Notes: generated by a model not told the origin, from the letters alone. A stretch of 64,000 nucleotides of DNA from Thunnus maccoyii (GCF_910596095.1 NC_056540.1:31468501-31532500), one strand, 5' to 3'; shown: positions 11,861-23,722, numbered from the stretch's first letter. Numbers and translations: made by a program.

Positions 11861-13080
11861 GGGTTAGGGTTAAAAAAAAAAAAAATCAACGACAAAGTCA
11901 TTTAGAAACCCAGATGCATCACAGATTAAATTCACTGTCAGTGTGATCATGAGTGAGCTCATCCGTCAACGATATTGAGCGCATTACCTCACAGCGAGTT
12001 ACAGGTCAGGTCATGTTTTCACTGTTTTATAGACAGTTAATCTGTGCTGAACTCCCTCAGTCTGGCCTTTCAGATTCAAACGAGCCTGAAATCAAGTACC
12101 TGCCGGCGAGATCAGTCTACCTCATTAAAGCCATTAACATGTGGCTATCAAATATGGAGTAGCAGGTAGAAAGGCCTTTTGAGGGGCCACAAAGGATAAA
12201 GAGTTATTCAGGAGTGGTAACCCCCTCCCTCCCTCACACACACACACACACTCATCCTTCCCCCATTTTCTGCTGCTGAATAATTCATGGGAGAAGGTTT
12301 TAATAATTCATGGGAATAACATGACAAGAGCGACTGCTGTCTGCTCAGGGGACAGGCAGTGAATGAATAAATGAGTGAATGAATGAGAGACTGAGCGTAT
12401 GAAGTGACGGCGTCCGCAATGAAAAGGCAGATTAGAGTTTTTGCTGACTATGAGGATTTGAGGTCCAGTTTTGCTGCTTCAGTACGTATCTTAGTTTTTA
12501 TTCTTTTGTTTCACTTTTGGCTTTTTAATAAAAGTGCATCTGCATCCCTCTTAGACAATCAGGGATGGCCTAGGGGTCTGACTATGTAATCACAGTTCCC
12601 ATCCCTCCCCTCCCTCCAGTCATTTCCTGTCATCTTTCTATGGTCCCTCTCAAATAAAATAAATTTAAAATTTAAACATATATTTAAACCAACAAAAAAC
12701 TTAAAAACTGCTGTTGAGTGCTGACAGAACTGACTTTTAGCCAATCTCAATTACATACTGTGTGTCAGCCTTTCACAGCAACACTCTTTATGAAAGACAA
12801 TACCTCCTCCATTATCGTAATGGCAGTGAGAGTAAATCATATAATATGAACACACTTTAGTGGAGATTTGACTATGATGTGTGATGAAGGGTATAAGAAA
12901 ACATAACCTAGACCTATCGATCTGTTTGTTTTCTTTCAGCTCTTGTTTCTTCTTCTGCATTTTTTCTACCATCCACAACCATTCAGTAGGCGGTCGCCAA
13001 ATTCATTTTAAAATTTCTAAATCTAAACTTTACAAGGTAAGTAACACTAGGCCGGAGCTAGACACCTGAAGAATAATAGT
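11861..13080. other. gene-free stretch, repeat-poor
   Basis: No gene recognised. Segment 11930-12420 lacks visible repeats apart from a short (CA)n at 12234-12252. It contains a doubled motif, TAATTCATGGGA, at about 12282 and 12304. It is a plausible but unproven candidate for conserved non-coding sequence. Confidence 0.35.
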
Positions 13081-13089
13081 CTATAGCCT

Positions 13090-13595
13090 TGCTACCGGCT
13101 GTACTTTGTCACAGTGGAGGTTTGCGCTAAATGCTAACATCGGCATGCTAATATGCTCACAATGACAATGCTAACGTGTATAATGTTTACTCTGTTCACC
13201 ATCTTCGTTTAGCATGTGGTAATTTAGCACTAAAAACAAACTACAGCTGAAGTGGATGGGAGTGTCATTAGTTTTGGACAAACTAAAATTTTGACCTGAT
13301 GATGGCGCTATGCAAAATTATTGCATATCAGTCCTGAAGGGTACATGAACGTCTGTGCTAAATTTCAGTAGTTATAAACACATTTCACTCAAAATCTGAA
13401 CCTCCGGGCGACACTAGAGGAAAAGTTAGAAGATCACCAAAGTTAATGGGATTCATCCACTGGCGACCATGAATATACTTTCAAAATCTCATGGTGATCC
13501 ATCCAATAGTTGTTGAGATATTTCAGTCTGGACCAAAGTAGTGGACCAACTGACCAACATCGTCCTCCATACAACTGCTAGCAGGACTAAAACCT
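13090..13595 (+). repeat. dispersed repeat family R1, copy 3
   Basis: Shares GCTCACAATGACAATGCTAA, TTTAGCACTAAAAACAAAC, GATCACCAAAGTTAATGGGA, ATCCATCCAATAGTTGTTGA and AGTAGTGGACC with the copies at 1745 and 16200. Non-coding. Confidence 0.75.
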
Positions 13596-13599
13596 ACAT

Positions 13600-16190
13600 T
13601 CTTCATTTGATATTTGTCATAATAAACTATTAAAAGTCTGTATCAGGTAATTTTATTTCAGGCTTTTATGATGACGAATGGTTAATTATTCCAGTGGTTG
13701 ATCACCCAAGCAGAACAGTTTTTTTTTTTATTTGTTTTGTTTTGTTTTGGCGCTATTGTAATCCTATTCATCTTGTTAGTGGTTATCCCTAAAGGTTACC
13801 ATCTAGAAAAGACAGTTTGGTTGTGTTATTGCACATATACCCCAGACAAATGCTAAAAGACTACAAACAAACCTGTCCTCCACCTTCAACCACAAAGCAC
13901 GCACTCTATCAATGTCTTGTCTTAATGTACAGTTCAAGCTGTAAAAAAACCCAATTGAAACACCACACCGAGGTGAAGCTCCAGGTGGAGGCTGCCTGGG
14001 TTTCCTGTTACCTTCTGAACAATAACAGCTCACTCAACAGATGACCACACTGCCTGACACCACTGACCTCTTCTCCATGACAAATAAGTTTCTTTGCAAT
14101 CCATCTTGTGTAAAAAGGCCACGAAAATACATACTTAATCTCTTTGGAAAGCAGATATTGCTTTGCTTACCTTTTACAATTATATATGAGGAAGTCACAG
14201 GATTTAAAAAGTGACTTTAATTTTTCTACAGAGAAAACTGCTGAATGTTCAGAGGCTTGTAGTCTTCTACTTGGTTGTATTGTCTTAAATCATGACAACA
14301 GACAGAAAGGGTCTCACCTCAAGCTTAACTTCAAAACTATACTTTATTATATGTTTTATAGTTTAGGTCCCCATATTTAGCATTTATAGGCAGTCTATAC
14401 ACAGCTAATAAATGAAGTTAATAAGTCAATAAATGGTTTGGAACATGTTATAATGTAGTTGTAAGCAGATATAAGTGTTTATTAGTGTATTTGTTAACAG
14501 CCATAACTCCTCTGGGCAAACATAACTTGATGTTGGTAATATAAACAGATATTGAATGACAATATAGTAAAACACAGTTGTATATTGAATATTGTACATT
14601 TATAAACACTTAAAATGTCCTTATATATTCTCATAACTACATTATAATGTGTTATAAACATTTATTACATGTTTATACACTGCTTACAAATGCTAAATTG
14701 TGGAAGTTAAAGTTAAGTGTTACCTTCTAACCATTTGAGTTTTTATCCTGCAGCTATGAAATTTTCTTTTATTCACTCTTATTCACCTCACAGGAATATG
14801 ATATGTAATTATTATTAATAAAAGCTGTATACTTCCTGTCTATGTATTGTCTTACCTCGGTGAATAGTCATGACAGAAACCAGCGCAGCCGCAGCGTTAT
14901 CAGCCAACAGATAATGGCAGACGTTCAGCTCCTCACTGGGCACAATCAGGAGGTTAAACTCCCCAACACACAAACACTGACCTACAGTTGGCTACCTAAC
15001 CCGACAGTCGTCATGGAAACGGGGACACCCCCCCCTCTTCCCCTCCTCTTAAACACACCCATTCAGAGGACAAGGTGTCGGTGATGTCATGTTGCCAGAG
15101 GTGAGGAGGAAAGGTGTGAAGGATGAGAGGGAGGAAGTGAAGGTATCGGCTGTCTGGTTGTAGGCGGGATGATATGTCTGTCTACTTGGTGATTTGGATA
15201 GAAGTGTGTGTGTTGGGGGTAAATCTATATTTAATCATTTAAAGGATAATACCAGTTTCATAGTAGTTTTGTCTTCCATTTCTATCAGTAATAACAAGCT
15301 GACATCACCAAAAAGAAATCTGACAGATAAAGAAACACGAGCAGTCGATCAATCAATCACACAGGTTGGAAACAAACCAACAGTTAAATCCAGATTATCT
15401 AAACCACTTTATTTGGAGGTCAGACAGAAAGTGAGAACACCTGAAATGTCAGTAATAATTAAAGTGAGCGCACAACTAAGGTAAGAACAGCAGGTCAAAG
15501 TTGAAGCAGGAGGATGGTCTGTAAACTGTAATGGATGTTTGGATCATTACAGCCCGCCTTTGTTTTCTTTTCCAAAAAAGTTTGATTAACCTTGAGGTTT
15601 GTTTCCAATCTCCTCATTATAGTGATGTCTCCCAAATCTTAGCAATTAATTTGGTCAGAAATGATATCATTACTGATAAGAATGATGGACAAAACGATAA
15701 GAACAACACACATGTTGTAATAAACCATATTATCCTTTAAGTACCAACTATTGTCAAAGTTTTCACTTATAAATCCTATTATCAATAAAGATAATAGGAT
15801 TTATTTTGAGATCCAAAGCCAGCCATTCATTGGCAGCCATTACCAATGACCACACCATGAGCTCACACTGTAAGATTTATGAACAGTTGTAAGGACAACA
15901 GGAAAGCATCCCCCCCCCATGTTACTCTTTCTATTATGAATGTTTAATATACGAAGTATAATGCTTTCGTATAATATACGATTTATATTCATAAAACTTT
16001 CCCAAATCCCAGAAAAATTATTTTAAAGTTTATGACATCATCCCAATGTAAAGTCATTGGGTTGAGTGGGAAAAAGTACTTCTATACATATTCAGTGGGA
16101 CGCACGATGCAGAAGCTAGAAATCTTTTTTGGACTACGCGCCAGGTGAGCAATTTTTATATATTTATTTATTTATTTATATATAGTTCCT
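13600..16190. other. gene-free stretch
   Basis: No exon that I can support. A donor-like CCGAG|GTAAGAC on the minus strand at about 14858 follows an open stretch, but I see no matching acceptor or recognisable protein. A perfect 15-bp inverted repeat lies at 15769-15804, and (TATT)n lies at about 16160-16180. Confidence 0.35.
15769..15804. repeat. perfect 15-bp inverted repeat
   Basis: The arms ATAAATCCTATTATC and GATAATAGGATTTAT flank a 6-base loop (AATAAA). It can form a hairpin. No T-run or other context suggests a known regulatory role. Confidence 0.7.
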
Positions 16191-16199
16191 AAAACATCC

Positions 16200-16885
16200 A
16201 TGGCCTACATGCTCACAATAACAATGCTAACATGCTGTTGTTTAGCATTTACCTTGGTTAGCGTGATAGTTTTTTGATAGCAACTTTTGCTAATTAGCAC
16301 TAAACACAAAGCAGAGTTCAGGCTGATGGAGGTATCATTTGTTTTGCAGGTATGTGGTCATAAACTAAAGCACTGGACAAATGTAGACTTTGACCAGAGG
16401 ATGAAGCTAGATGAAAAGTCAGAGCATCACCAAAGTTATTTAAATTCATCTTGTAGGGGACGTGAATGTGTGAACCAAATTTAATATGAATCCTTCAAAT
16501 TGTTGTTGAGATATTTCACTCTGAAGCAAAAATGTCAACCTCATGAGGATGCTAGAGGCGAAGTCAAGGGATCATGGAAGTGATAAGGATTCATCGTCTG
16601 GAAACTTTGAATGTCTGTGCAACATATTCTGTCAGTCCATCTTGATGATGTTGAGATATTGAACTGGATAGGTGAACATTTTAACCTGCTGGCGGTGCTA
16701 GAAAAAGAGTCAGGGGATCACTAAAGGAACTGGGATTCACTCTGTAGGGATCTTGAATATCTGTATAGAATTTCATAGCAATCCATCCAACGGTCGATAT
16801 TTCAGTCTCAAACAAAGCGGTGGACTGACCAACCAAGCAGCACTGAAATTCCTACAGCCACGCCATGAGAGTGGCTAAAAATGTG
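16200..16885 (+). repeat. dispersed repeat family R1, longest copy with three internal units
   Basis: Contains the family head (GCTCACAATAACAATGCTAA, GCTAATTAGCACTAAAC). It is followed by about three tandem variants of a 130-bp module, each with a GATCACCAAAG / ATTCATC / GGGA..TGAATGT / CCATC / TTGAGATATT order. It ends with GAGAGTGGCTAAAAATG. Copy 1 and copy 3 have fewer modules, so the family varies by module number. Confidence 0.75.
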
Positions 16886-17067
16886 GGGTTGAACATCTGG
16901 AGAAGCACCCCATGAGTTTAAATAACTTCACCGTGCCTCCCCAACTGAATACAAACCTACACGTTCGTCTGATGTACACTTTAAAATAAAGTTCTGTGAG
17001 TTTGAACGACGCCTGGTGTCTGTGATGGCGGAGGAGTCTGAGGAGGTGTAAGGAAGCGCGGACTCAC

Positions 17068-17128
17068 CTCTCTTGATGTGTTTGAGTTGTCTCTCGGCCT
17101 CGTCTCTCTCCTCCGTCAGCCTGTTGCA
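17068..17128 (-). CDS. orphan 61-nt internal exon of a coiled-coil protein
   Basis: On the minus strand, CTGTCTGCTCCTGCAG is a strong acceptor just before the exon, and AAGAGAG|GTGAGTCC is a strong donor at its end. The exon is 61 nt: 20 codons in phase 0 plus one base (phase 1 exit). The reading CNRLTEERDEAERQLKHIKR is highly charged with a heptad-like pattern, as in a coiled coil. Frame 2 has a stop and frame 3 gives an unlikely peptide. I do not recognise the protein. The introns must be large, because neither side shows another clear exon within several kb. In other vertebrates ccdc69, a coiled-coil gene, lies beside GM2A, but the peptide does not let me name it, so no symbol is given. 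The function is unknown. Confidence 0.55.
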
Positions 17129-17129
17129 C

Positions 17130-19680
17130 TGCAGGAGCAGACAGCGGGGTCAATGTGTGAGATCATGTTCCACAACAGACTGAATATACAGGTCACTGAT
17201 ACCAGCAGCAGCGTTCAGTTACACACACAGTGAGTCACACACAACCACAGGCTGTACAACAGTTTAGAAGCTTGGCTGTTAGAAGACACAAAACACTATA
17301 ATCTCCAAATGTTACCTGAAATTTATTGGTCTGTATTTAAAAGCTGCGGATGATGAACCATGGAGCCTGACTGGTAACAAATATTTGATTGTTTATGCTG
17401 ACATTGTGTTGCTCAAATGACTTAATTTGTTTCTGATAAGTTATAGTAGCAGGAGATACTGAAGCTACAGACTTTAAGCCTTCCTTAAGGTTTGGTAATG
17501 TGGTTGAAATCTAGATCATGATAAGAATATATTCATCATCACAATATATAGCAAATGTATGCAAAAACACATATAAAATCAAATTGATGTTCAATGTTAC
17601 AGCAGACAAAACTCGACCAAAACTAGTTTTAAATAACTGTTTTTATTTGTTGTATATCTACTTTATTCATGTCTACTCGCTTCAGCTTCTTCCTCAACAG
17701 AAAAAATGCCACATCCCAAGACCTGCAGTCAGGTCTGTCAATCCACCAAGACCTTTGCCTCTCCTCCAGCCTCACAAATCAAACCCCTATACTAAACTGA
17801 ATTATTCATATGAATGATTCAATGAATAATTTCAGTGCACAAGCTACTGTATGAAAATTTTTACCCTTGGTACCAGCCAGGGTCCATAACCTACAGAAAG
17901 AACTGATTTTGTGAGCAAAACTCTTCAGCTGACTCATAACTTCTCTGACTTTTATTTAGTGCCACCAGAGTCTGAATGACATTATTTTCAACTGGAAAAC
18001 TGAACTGCAGAGAGAACTAAAGCATTTTTTAGATCCCAGATTTTCCTTTGAATTGTCAGAATGGCCCACTGTCTTCTTGTATGCTGCTTTCAAAACCATA
18101 AACCTCAAAATGGATTGCACACAAAAATTTAAAATAACAATCCCAAGTGGTGTCCAGTGGCCATGACAAGAAACTACAGGGTTCAAATAAACCGCTCACA
18201 ACATGCTGACTGTGGCTTTAATGGAGAGAAGCCTCTGTCGATCTCCTCTAAAATCTTCAAACGCACCAAAAATTGGAAATTTTGGGAGCCAACATTTCAG
18301 TCTCAGGAGACTTAAGAAAGTGCAGTCGAGGCAGATTTCTACTCTCTATGCTCTCCATATAAATATTCATTGTGCCTGATCCTCCTCCCTGCTGAAGGCT
18401 GTGCTGCCCATCTCTATCGTCTCTAAATGTTGCCTGGCCTTCACAATAACACTGACTGCCTATCACTTCTGATAACAGACTGACTCCCTCTGCTCCTGCT
18501 GACTTGACGGCTGCCTTACAAAAGGCAAAAAGGCTGTAATTTTCTGATCTGATGTAAGTATCCCCTGTTGTGCTAAACTTAGGGTGAGCAGCTGTGGAGA
18601 ATCCTGGTTTGGATGTCAGAGGGATGAAACTTGGTTGACAGCAGCAGCAACTGCAAATGTCACTGAGGTTAACAAGTACAAATTAGCCTAGCCCTAACCC
18701 GAGATCGAGTTTTCTGCCTAACCAACTAACTCCTTGTGGTGATTTTATACTCAATGATCAATTATTTTTTCTTCCCCTCCCACTCTGTTCAAATTCAGGT
18801 TAACAAGAGAATGACATCATCTCATTTTTTAGCCAGTATCGAAGCTTCTGCCTCTTTTGTTTCCAGGACAGAGATCCACGGTGGCCTTCTGAGTGACCAC
18901 AGTCAATAATGGTGAAGCTGCACACGGTTCATTTAAAATGGTAATTGGAACTCATAAAGCCTAACAAAAATAACAGTCAACAGACAAAGAAAACTGTCTC
19001 TTCAGGGTCGAACAACCATCAGAAGACATGACTGACTCCATGTACAACCATTCATTATATCATTTTGTTCCTTGTTTATCTTTTAGTTATTCTACATTAT
19101 GCGGTAACACGATGCTTCATCTGACCCAAATCCAATTTGGTTCCAACAAAATCACAGAGGGCAAAATAAGTCCACATGGATATTTTGCATCTCATGAATT
19201 TGCACATTGACCAATATCAAGCCGACTTTATTGTCCAAAAAAATGGAGGAAGCTACTGTAGCTTGTAAACTGTGTTCCACAATTCACTTTTTTTAACCTC
19301 ATTTATTGAAGTAAAAGCTATTCCACACAAGAGCAAAGGTTTGCAGACAGGAGTCAATGGTGCAAATATGTCTTTTGAATAAACTGAAGTTAATTCCTGC
19401 TGGCAACTGAGCTCAGGTAACATGCTAACAGAGTTTGCTCAGAGAGCTTTATTTTCCCTCGTCAGTAACATTTTTTTTGAACAACATCGTGTGTAAGCCT
19501 GAAGAAAATGCCAGGAGGAAGGAAACTGAAGCTAAAATAGAGAACTACTCTGACTGAGTTAGCGGTTAGCTCGCCAGCTACAGCAGTTCATCAACTAGCC
19601 CAGCGAGTAGTCACTACAGATGAAGATATGACACAGTGGATAATATAACAAGCCTTTAAAATACAACACATTGTTAAAGA
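17130..19680. other. gene-free stretch, probable intron or intergenic
   Basis: If the exon at 17068-17128 is real, this is the intron upstream of it on the minus strand. No repeat landmarks were recognised in 18190-18560, which is less AT-rich. No further exon could be supported. Confidence 0.35.
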
Positions 19681-19686
19681 TGAAAC

Positions 19687-19953
19687 CAGTGGTTTCCAAC
19701 CTTTTTGGCTTTTGACGTCTTACAAAAAGCAGTGTGTAGTCGGGGTCACATTTCACATGTCTATGAGTTGTTAACAGCTCCACCAAACAGTGATTTTTCC
19801 CTCTAAACTTCTCACATGCTTTCATTTCAATAAATGTTCAAATGATCCAATATTTCAGCAAAAATCAAAGATTAGAGAAAGGGTCCAAAAACAGATTTAT
19901 GTATCATAACCCTCAGATTTATCTGGGTGTGACCCCTTGGTTGGGAACAACTG
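19687..19953. mobile_element. hAT-type MITE
   Basis: The termini are CAGTGGTTTCCAACC and its near reverse complement GGTTGGGAACAACTG. The flanking 8-mers, GATGAAAC and GACTAAAG, match at five of eight positions and so only weakly support a target duplication. A fragment with GGTTGGGAACGACCTG recurs at about 25115. Non-coding. Confidence 0.65.
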
Positions 19954-19955
19954 GA

Positions 19956-20381
19956 CTAAAGCTGCATTCGCATGGATTCAGGCAGACAGCAGACGGCAGA
20001 TGGACAACCCCTTCTGGACAGTCCGATGGAATGGCAGGACTCGGCCAGCGGCTCCCCCACATCCCCCAAAACATAGAAGCAAATTTCCAAACAGGTGTTA
20101 TTTTGATAAACTGACCACATATTGGGAATTTAAATGGTAACTTTCTGAAAAAATAATAAAACTTAATAAAGTGACATATTTTGCCTTCCATATGTCAGCT
20201 TCTCTGTTTCTATGTAACATCTGGTTGTAAATTCCATTGCGGAGGACGGCAAAAGTCGTCTACCGTTATCACTGTCGGTATTCTTTGCTGGCTTCACCTA
20301 ATTTTACCGTCCTGCTCTCGTCCATTAAAATGATATCCAGTTTGCCTTCCTCCGTCCACCTGAATCCATGTGACTGCAGCA
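19956..20381. mobile_element. MITE with about 40-bp terminal inverted repeats
   Basis: The left end (AAGCTGCATTCGCATGGATTCAGGC..GACGGCAGATGG, about 19959-20003) is the near reverse complement of the right end (about 20336-20385, CCTGAATCCATGTGACTGCA). It abuts the hAT MITE on the left and another repeat on the right. No protein. Confidence 0.6.
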
Positions 20382-20690
20382 AAACTAGCTAACTGTATAT
20401 AAAGTAGTTGAAACTAGCTCCACCTCCAGCAGCTACAACAGTAACATGCTGCTCTAACACTGATGCTTCACTATTAATAATCTAATGATGTCATATATAA
20501 TAATATATCAGTCAGAGGGACCAAACCACTACTTTTACTGCAATACTTTAACTATATTTTGCTGGTAATACTTTGAATAAAGTAGGATTTTTCATGCAGG
20601 ACTTTTACTTGTAATGGAGTACTTTTACATTACTGTACTGTTACTTTTACTTAAGTAAAGGATCTGAGTACTTCTTCCATGACTTCTTCC
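20382..20690. repeat. dispersed repeat family R3, copy 1
   Basis: From AAACTAGCTAACTGTATATA to GATCTGAGTACTTCTTCCA, it matches 33397-34228. It has a single TACTTTTACTGCAATACTTT segment where the other copy carries a 12-unit tandem array. Confidence 0.8.
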
Positions 20691-20699
20691 ATCTATGAC

Positions 20700-21525
20700 A
20701 TTTAATGAAATAACTTGTTGGCCTGATTGGGCTTAAAGGTTAAAACGTGCGACTTTGAAAAGGGCGTAACTGCGACATATCCACCCCGATATTCAGAGAT
20801 AAAAAGGACAAAAAGGACGCTCAGCATCCAGCTGTCTCTCTCTCTCTCTCTCTCTGTCTCCTCCAGCAGCAGGAAGCACTTGGCCCACTTTCTCCCAGCT
20901 CTACCTGCAGTCTCACACACTGTCAGCTCAGATTTCCCTTGAGGAGCACAGCGAGGGCAGCGGGTTCACCGGCAGACAGCAAGGCATTGCCGCTGCCAGG
21001 GTGAGCGGTTCAATTCCCTGCGCTGCTTAGAGAGTAGAAGGACACACAACACTACTCTAACTGTACAGGAAGACAGATGCTTTTGCCCAAATCATCTTAC
21101 AGTTTTTCTCCCTGCAGACATGTGTATAAATATGAACAGTAACTGACTGTCATTTGAATTTTAACGATAACACGTTGGCAATTAGCTCGTAGCTTCGGTT
21201 CTGTTGTTTTCTCGGTTCTGGTGCAGCAGTGTGGCAGTGACCAGTGATGGTCGATGCTTTGGCTCGCAGGTTTAATACATTTCAGCCTTCAATGCTCATA
21301 TGTTGGACAGTAACAGTTGGACGAAACAAGAAAGTCTGTTTTTTTATGTTACGCTAAGTTAGCTATGTTGCTAATTATATTATGCTAGTATATTAGATGC
21401 AAAATCTCTCTCTGCACTTTTTTAAATTTATTATTTTTTATTGGAATTGTGTAGATATTGGGGATTGGATCTGTTTCTCACATTTGTCTTTCTAAAAAGC
21501 TGAGACATGTTTTCTGTCCGTAGAC
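20700..21525. other. gene-free stretch
   Basis: Contains (CT)n at 20834-20855. A GGTTCAATTCCCTG motif at about 21008 resembles a tRNA box B but has no folded tRNA around it. No gene seen. Confidence 0.35.
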
Positions 21526-21529
21526 TTGC

Positions 21530-21825
21530 AACTAAGGATAACTTCCATTATTGATTAATCTGCTAATTACTTTCTCAATTACTCGCTTTATTGTTTTATC
21601 GATAAAATGTCAGAGTAGTGAAAAAATGCAATATTCACTTAACTATCATGACAAAGAAAAGGAGCACAGCCTCACTGGAAACCACAAACTGGGCAATGTT
21701 TGTTATTTTTGCTTGAAAATTCAATGAAATTATTAATCAATTATCAAAATAGTTGCCAATTAACTTTCAGGCAACTGGCTAAGCAATTAATCGACTGATC
21801 ATTTCAGCTCTACTGTCCATATTCT
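21530..21825. repeat. hAT-type MITE family R4, copy 1
   Basis: Shares the layout and ends of a common teleost repeat: GATTAATCTGCTAATTA near the start, AAAATGTCAGA in the middle, and AATCGACTGATCATTTCAGC near the end. Related copies are at 52545, 54640 and 61745. Confidence 0.6.
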
Positions 21826-21909
21826 AAGATAAATTAGTAGGTATGTACCACTACATAGAACTGTGCAATTTCAACACTTTGTCATATGTAACAAAATAAT
21901 ATCAATTTT

Positions 21910-22132
21910 AAGATGCACTTATTAGCTTTTGTAGCTTTCAGCTGCATTTCATGGTCTTCATTCGGTGAATGGAGTTGCAGCTCAGTTTTTATCACAAGAC
22001 CTGAGTGTGGAACTTCAGTCACGTGATAGCAAGGAACCATGGTGGTCAGGTGCATGATAGCATGCATGACTGAGCTCCATTTACTTAATGAAGACCGTGA
22101 AATGTGGTTGAAAGCTAGTAAATGGACCATTA
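21910..22132. mobile_element. palindromic MITE
   Basis: The left end AGCTTTCAGCTGCATTTCAT, followed by GGTCTTCATT and ATGGAGTTGCAGCTCAG, is the near reverse complement of CTGAGCTCCATTTACTTAAT, GAAGACCGTGAAATG and TTGAAAGCT at 22070-22121. The short loop includes a CACGTG. No coding capacity. Confidence 0.6.
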
Positions 22133-22344
22133 AGCCTAGATTGTCTTGTTAAATATGCATTTTCCTTAAAAGTCAAGAATGAACCTTCATGCTAAAGATT
22201 ATTATTTTATTTGACGTCAAACAAAAATATATACCAGCCTGTACTTAGCTTAGCCACTGCAAAGAATCATGGGAATTGTAGTTGTTGGGTGTTAACTGAT
22301 TAAATGGTGTTTTATATTATCTGATACTCTGACTGGAGCAACAC

Positions 22345-22795
22345 ATGAAGGAGTTAGGAGTCAAATTCCCAATGTAATGCAATGGGAAGCAAAAAGGGTC
22401 AATTTCTGTGTATATAACACACATTTAATGGTTGGGGGTTCAGTTCCCAGTAACTCTGTGATTAGAGCAAGGCACTCACACTGACAGGGTTTAAGAAGAA
22501 ATTCACTTAATGTGTAGAGCAAGGAAAGGTTGCGAGTTCCATTCTCTCTTTGTGGGTCAACGGGGAGAGCAAGACACTTGCAAACCCTGAAGGCTGAGGG
22601 TTCACTTCCCAATTTAAGCCAGTGAATGAAGCAAGGCACCAGCATTGACTGGTTTAGGGGTTTAATTTAGTCCTTATAGGTCACTGATGAAGGCTAATAG
22701 GTTGTGTGTTCAGTATCCTGGCTAATTATGTGAATAAAGCAAGGCATGACCATTGAAAGGGGTTGGGGGTTCAATATCTGCTTTATTTGGATCTT
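22345..22795 (+). repeat. degenerate tandem array with a GGTTCAATTCCC-like core
   Basis: Seven diverged units can be picked out by a core near GGGTTCAGTTCCC (about 22354, 22436, 22533, 22598, 22657, 22706, 22767), each followed by a variant of GTGAATAGAGCAAGGCA. Later spacing is about 50-65 bp. The core resembles a tRNA gene box B, but no unit has a box A or tRNA fold that I can see. Confidence 0.6.
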
Positions 22796-22799
22796 TAAG

Positions 22800-23540
22800 G
22801 TTAAATCCTCCACAAGATAAGAGATGTGAGGCCTCATATAAACTAGTTCTGCTAAATATCAGCTGAAACCTGAGGCAAGGCTTTTTCATTATGGCATGAA
22901 GTCAGATTACAGCCCAGAATCAGACTCTTTCTCCTCAGCACATTTCCCTGTAAAATAACAATAATTTAAAAAAAAGAGACTAAAATCCGTTAAAAAATCT
23001 CGTTACTTGCTCATGAAACCATCAGAAAAATTAATCTCTGATACAAAATTAAGGTTTAATTTCTCCTCTCTGCTTAAATGGCGAGAAGAGCGACAAATTT
23101 AGGGAGGGGTCCGGCTCTTTGATGTCTACAATAACCTCCAGGAGAAGCCGGCCGGCGAATTATACCGGCTGAAATTAGCCTGCAAAATGTCCCATCTGAA
23201 CCAGACAGACGCATGAACAGATATTTTTCAACACATTTAGAGTGATTTACATGCAGAATAAACTGGATCAGAGGCAAAAACTCGTCAGGATGTGTGTGTG
23301 TGTGTTTTTTTTATCGGTTTACCTCTGTTTGCATGTGTGCGCCCCTCTCCTCCTCGCATCCCTCCATCTGCGCGGATGATGAGCAGGGAAGCATTTTCAG
23401 GAGAAGAGTGAAAATGTATTCCCACTTTGGTTTCCTTCTAAGCAGATAAGGCGATTTAAAAAAAAGAAAAGCAAATAAAGCAACACTAGAGGTCTATTCT
23501 CAACAGCACATGTCTGGATCCGAGCCCATTATTATTTATT
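22800..23540. other. gene-free stretch
   Basis: Sequence at 23080-23290 is GC-richer than its neighbours and free of recognised repeats. It contains CCGGCCGGCGAATTATACCG. It could be a regulatory or conserved element, but this is not testable from one sequence. (TG)n lies at about 23291-23305. Confidence 0.35.
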
Positions 23541-23613
23541 TTTTTAATTTTCTTCCAAACACATGGGATGGAGGGCAGCTCTGTGCGCTGCTGCTGCCGG
23601 CGGACAGGATCCT

Positions 23614-23667
23614 CCCCCTCCTCCTCCTCCTTTCACTGACAGCATCATCTGGCTCCCCCTAAACCCC

Positions 23668-23702
<35 letters not shown>

Positions 23703-23722
23703 TTTTCCTCCTCTCTCCTCTT
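23614..23722. repeat. CCT-rich tract with 34-base poly-C run
   Basis: CCTCCCCCTCCTCCTCCTCC leads into 34 uninterrupted C at 23669-23702, then CCTCCTCT-type sequence. On the minus strand this is a long G run able to form G-quadruplexes. Open frames of poly-Pro or poly-Gly across it are artefacts. Confidence 0.85.

Noticed and set aside
11866..11880. TTAGGGTTAGGGTTA as telomeric repeat
   Set aside because: Only two units, followed by poly-A; too short to be an interstitial telomere array.
14858..15000. Minus-strand exon ending ATTCACCGAG|GTAAGAC with about 40 open codons
   Set aside because: Good donor, but no convincing acceptor and no recognisable peptide; kept out of the gene list.
15935..15993. 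loxP-like palindrome (ATACGAAGTATAATG..TTCGTATAATATACG)
   Set aside because: Resembles loxP only in AT-rich words; arm and spacer lengths do not fit, and no recombinase context is expected in a vertebrate genome.
20995..21030. tRNA-like GGTTCAATTCCCTG
   Set aside because: No acceptor stem, D-arm or anticodon stem could be fitted around it.
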